Positions 62,901 through 64,000 of a stretch of 64,000 nt of DNA are shown here, in pieces (position 1 is the first letter of the stretch; each line of letters starts with the position of its first letter). The DNA lies in assembly GCA_022579005.1 (NCBI GenBank), contig MU401614.1:26124-90123 (forward strand), given 5' to 3'. The notes beneath the pieces are model-generated. The model worked only from the letters and a program-made list of their open reading frames with translations. It was not told where the DNA came from and did not search any database. A program made the translations under genes and the position numbers. Origin of the DNA: Poronia punctata (lineage: Eukaryota; Ascomycota; Sordariomycetes; Xylariales; Xylariaceae).

Positions 62901-64000
62901 TTTTTAACTTTTTTTTTATATTAGTTTAATAAATAGCTTATATTTGCTAAATATTTAGCTAGCTTTTAAATATTATATTTTACTAGCTAGCTTTTTTATT
63001 TTACTAAATATTTTTATTTACTTTAATTTTTTTAATATTAAATAATATTTTTTATTGCTTATTTTTTTTATTTATTTTTTAACTTAAGTAGCGCTATTTT
63101 GCTAGCATTTTTAGCTAGTTTATTTATAGCTTAAATAATAATATAAAAAATATATTATAAACTTAAAAATAAATTTTTAGTAATTAAATTTAGTATATTT
63201 AAGTTTTTATTTTTTTAATAACTTTAATTTAAATATATATAAAAACTAGCTTTTTTTTATATTTAAACTTAAAATATATTATTAATAGCTTTACTATATT
63301 ATTTATTTAAAAAAAATTTTAATATATAATGCTTATTATAATATTTTTATATTAACTTTATTGCTTATTTTTAGTACTTATAAACTATATAGCATATAGT
63401 TTTTATTTACTATAGCTTTTTTTTTACTTTTTAAATATTAAATTAAAGCTGCTTTAATATATACTTAATATTTTTTAAATAGTATTTATATAATGCTTTA
63501 AATAGTAAATAGCTTATAATAATATATTAGCTATTATTATATATAAACTTAGTATTTGCTAATACTTTAACTTAGCTATTTAGCTTACTACTATAAAAAG
63601 TGCAAAAATATTTTTTTAAAGTTTAGTATATTTATTTTATTTAGCTATTAATTTAAAAGTACTATATAGTAAATAGCTATTAATATACTTTTTATATTTT
63701 ATAAAACTTTTTTTAAAATTTGCTTATAATAAGTTTATTTTTATTATTTATATTTTTTTAAAAAACATATATTAATAATTTACTTTATAATATATAATTA
63801 TTATAAGCTTAGCAATATTAAGCGTTTTTTATATAAAAATAAATAATGCTATTTTTATAAACTAGTTTATAATAATTAAAATTATATTATAAACGTTACT
63901 ATTTACTTTTATATATAAAAGTAGTTTTATAATAAAATTTAAGCTAATTTTTTAAAAAAGCTATTTTAATAAAAATAATAATTAAAGCTTTTTATAAAGC
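59931..64000. other. Second AT-rich, RIP-degraded block, running off the window
   Basis: The composition changes within about 100 bp from 59,930. The edge, GGTGGTGTTCGGTCTGG, is preceded by TAA and followed by repeated TTACTTAT words in both orientations. It looks like a transposon end (possibly PIF/Harbinger-like, which duplicate 3-bp TAA/TTA targets), but the partner end was not found. The remaining 4 kb has stops in all frames and no ORF over 60 codons. Confidence 0.5.

Overview
The window is nuclear DNA of a filamentous ascomycete, most likely a Sordariomycete. The evidence is short introns (mostly 47-146 bp) with GTRNGY-type donors, CTRAY branch points and YAG acceptors, fungal-specific genes (DASH subunit Hsk3, a Gin4/Hsl1-type kinase, a fungal ketopantoate reductase with a long disordered tail), and AT-rich blocks with no coding potential that carry CpA-to-TpA (RIP-type) scars. 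I cannot assign a genus.

Layout. Positions 1-43,000 are a gene-bearing, GC-balanced arm: a Nim1/Gin4/Hsl1-family kinase (cut by the left edge, minus), smc5 (plus, 5 exons), a membrane-anchored aldehyde dehydrogenase (minus), tRNA-Glu(CUC) with a 13-nt intron (minus), a DNF-type P4 ATPase flippase (minus), a 5-kb gene-free stretch, a putative Nse6/SLF2-like CANIN-domain protein (plus), V-ATPase subunit E (minus), a NIPA-like membrane protein (plus), the DEAD-box helicase sub2 (minus, 5 exons), RNase P subunit rpr2 (plus), and the small DASH subunit gene hsk3 (minus, 3 exons). An AT-rich transposon block (35,961-39,200) and a ketopantoate-reductase-like gene (minus) follow. All exon joins were worked out by reading frame and splice signals.

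From about 43,000 to the right end I see no convincing gene. This part holds a 5-kb gene desert, a 487-bp hAT-like MITE with a perfect 8-bp target duplication, a long AT-rich block containing a complete but coding-dead LTR retrotransposon (two 246-bp LTRs, 5-bp target duplication CGTAG), a GC-normal island of 1.8 kb, and a second AT-rich block running off the window. The sequence reads as the edge of a gene-rich arm passing into a repeat-rich, RIP-degraded compartment.

How genes relate. There is no biosynthetic cluster or operon-like system. Several genes concern chromosome maintenance and cell-cycle work (Gin4-like kinase, smc5, the putative Smc5/6-loader-like protein, hsk3), and the kinase and smc5 carry ACGCGT boxes at similar distances upstream. 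I regard that as a hypothesis, not as evidence of a new system. I found no plainly new biological system. The best leads are the CANIN candidate with a PIP-like N-terminus and a SIM-like C-terminus, the unusually long introns in sub2 and hsk3, and four transposable elements whose ends can be fixed to the base or nearly so.
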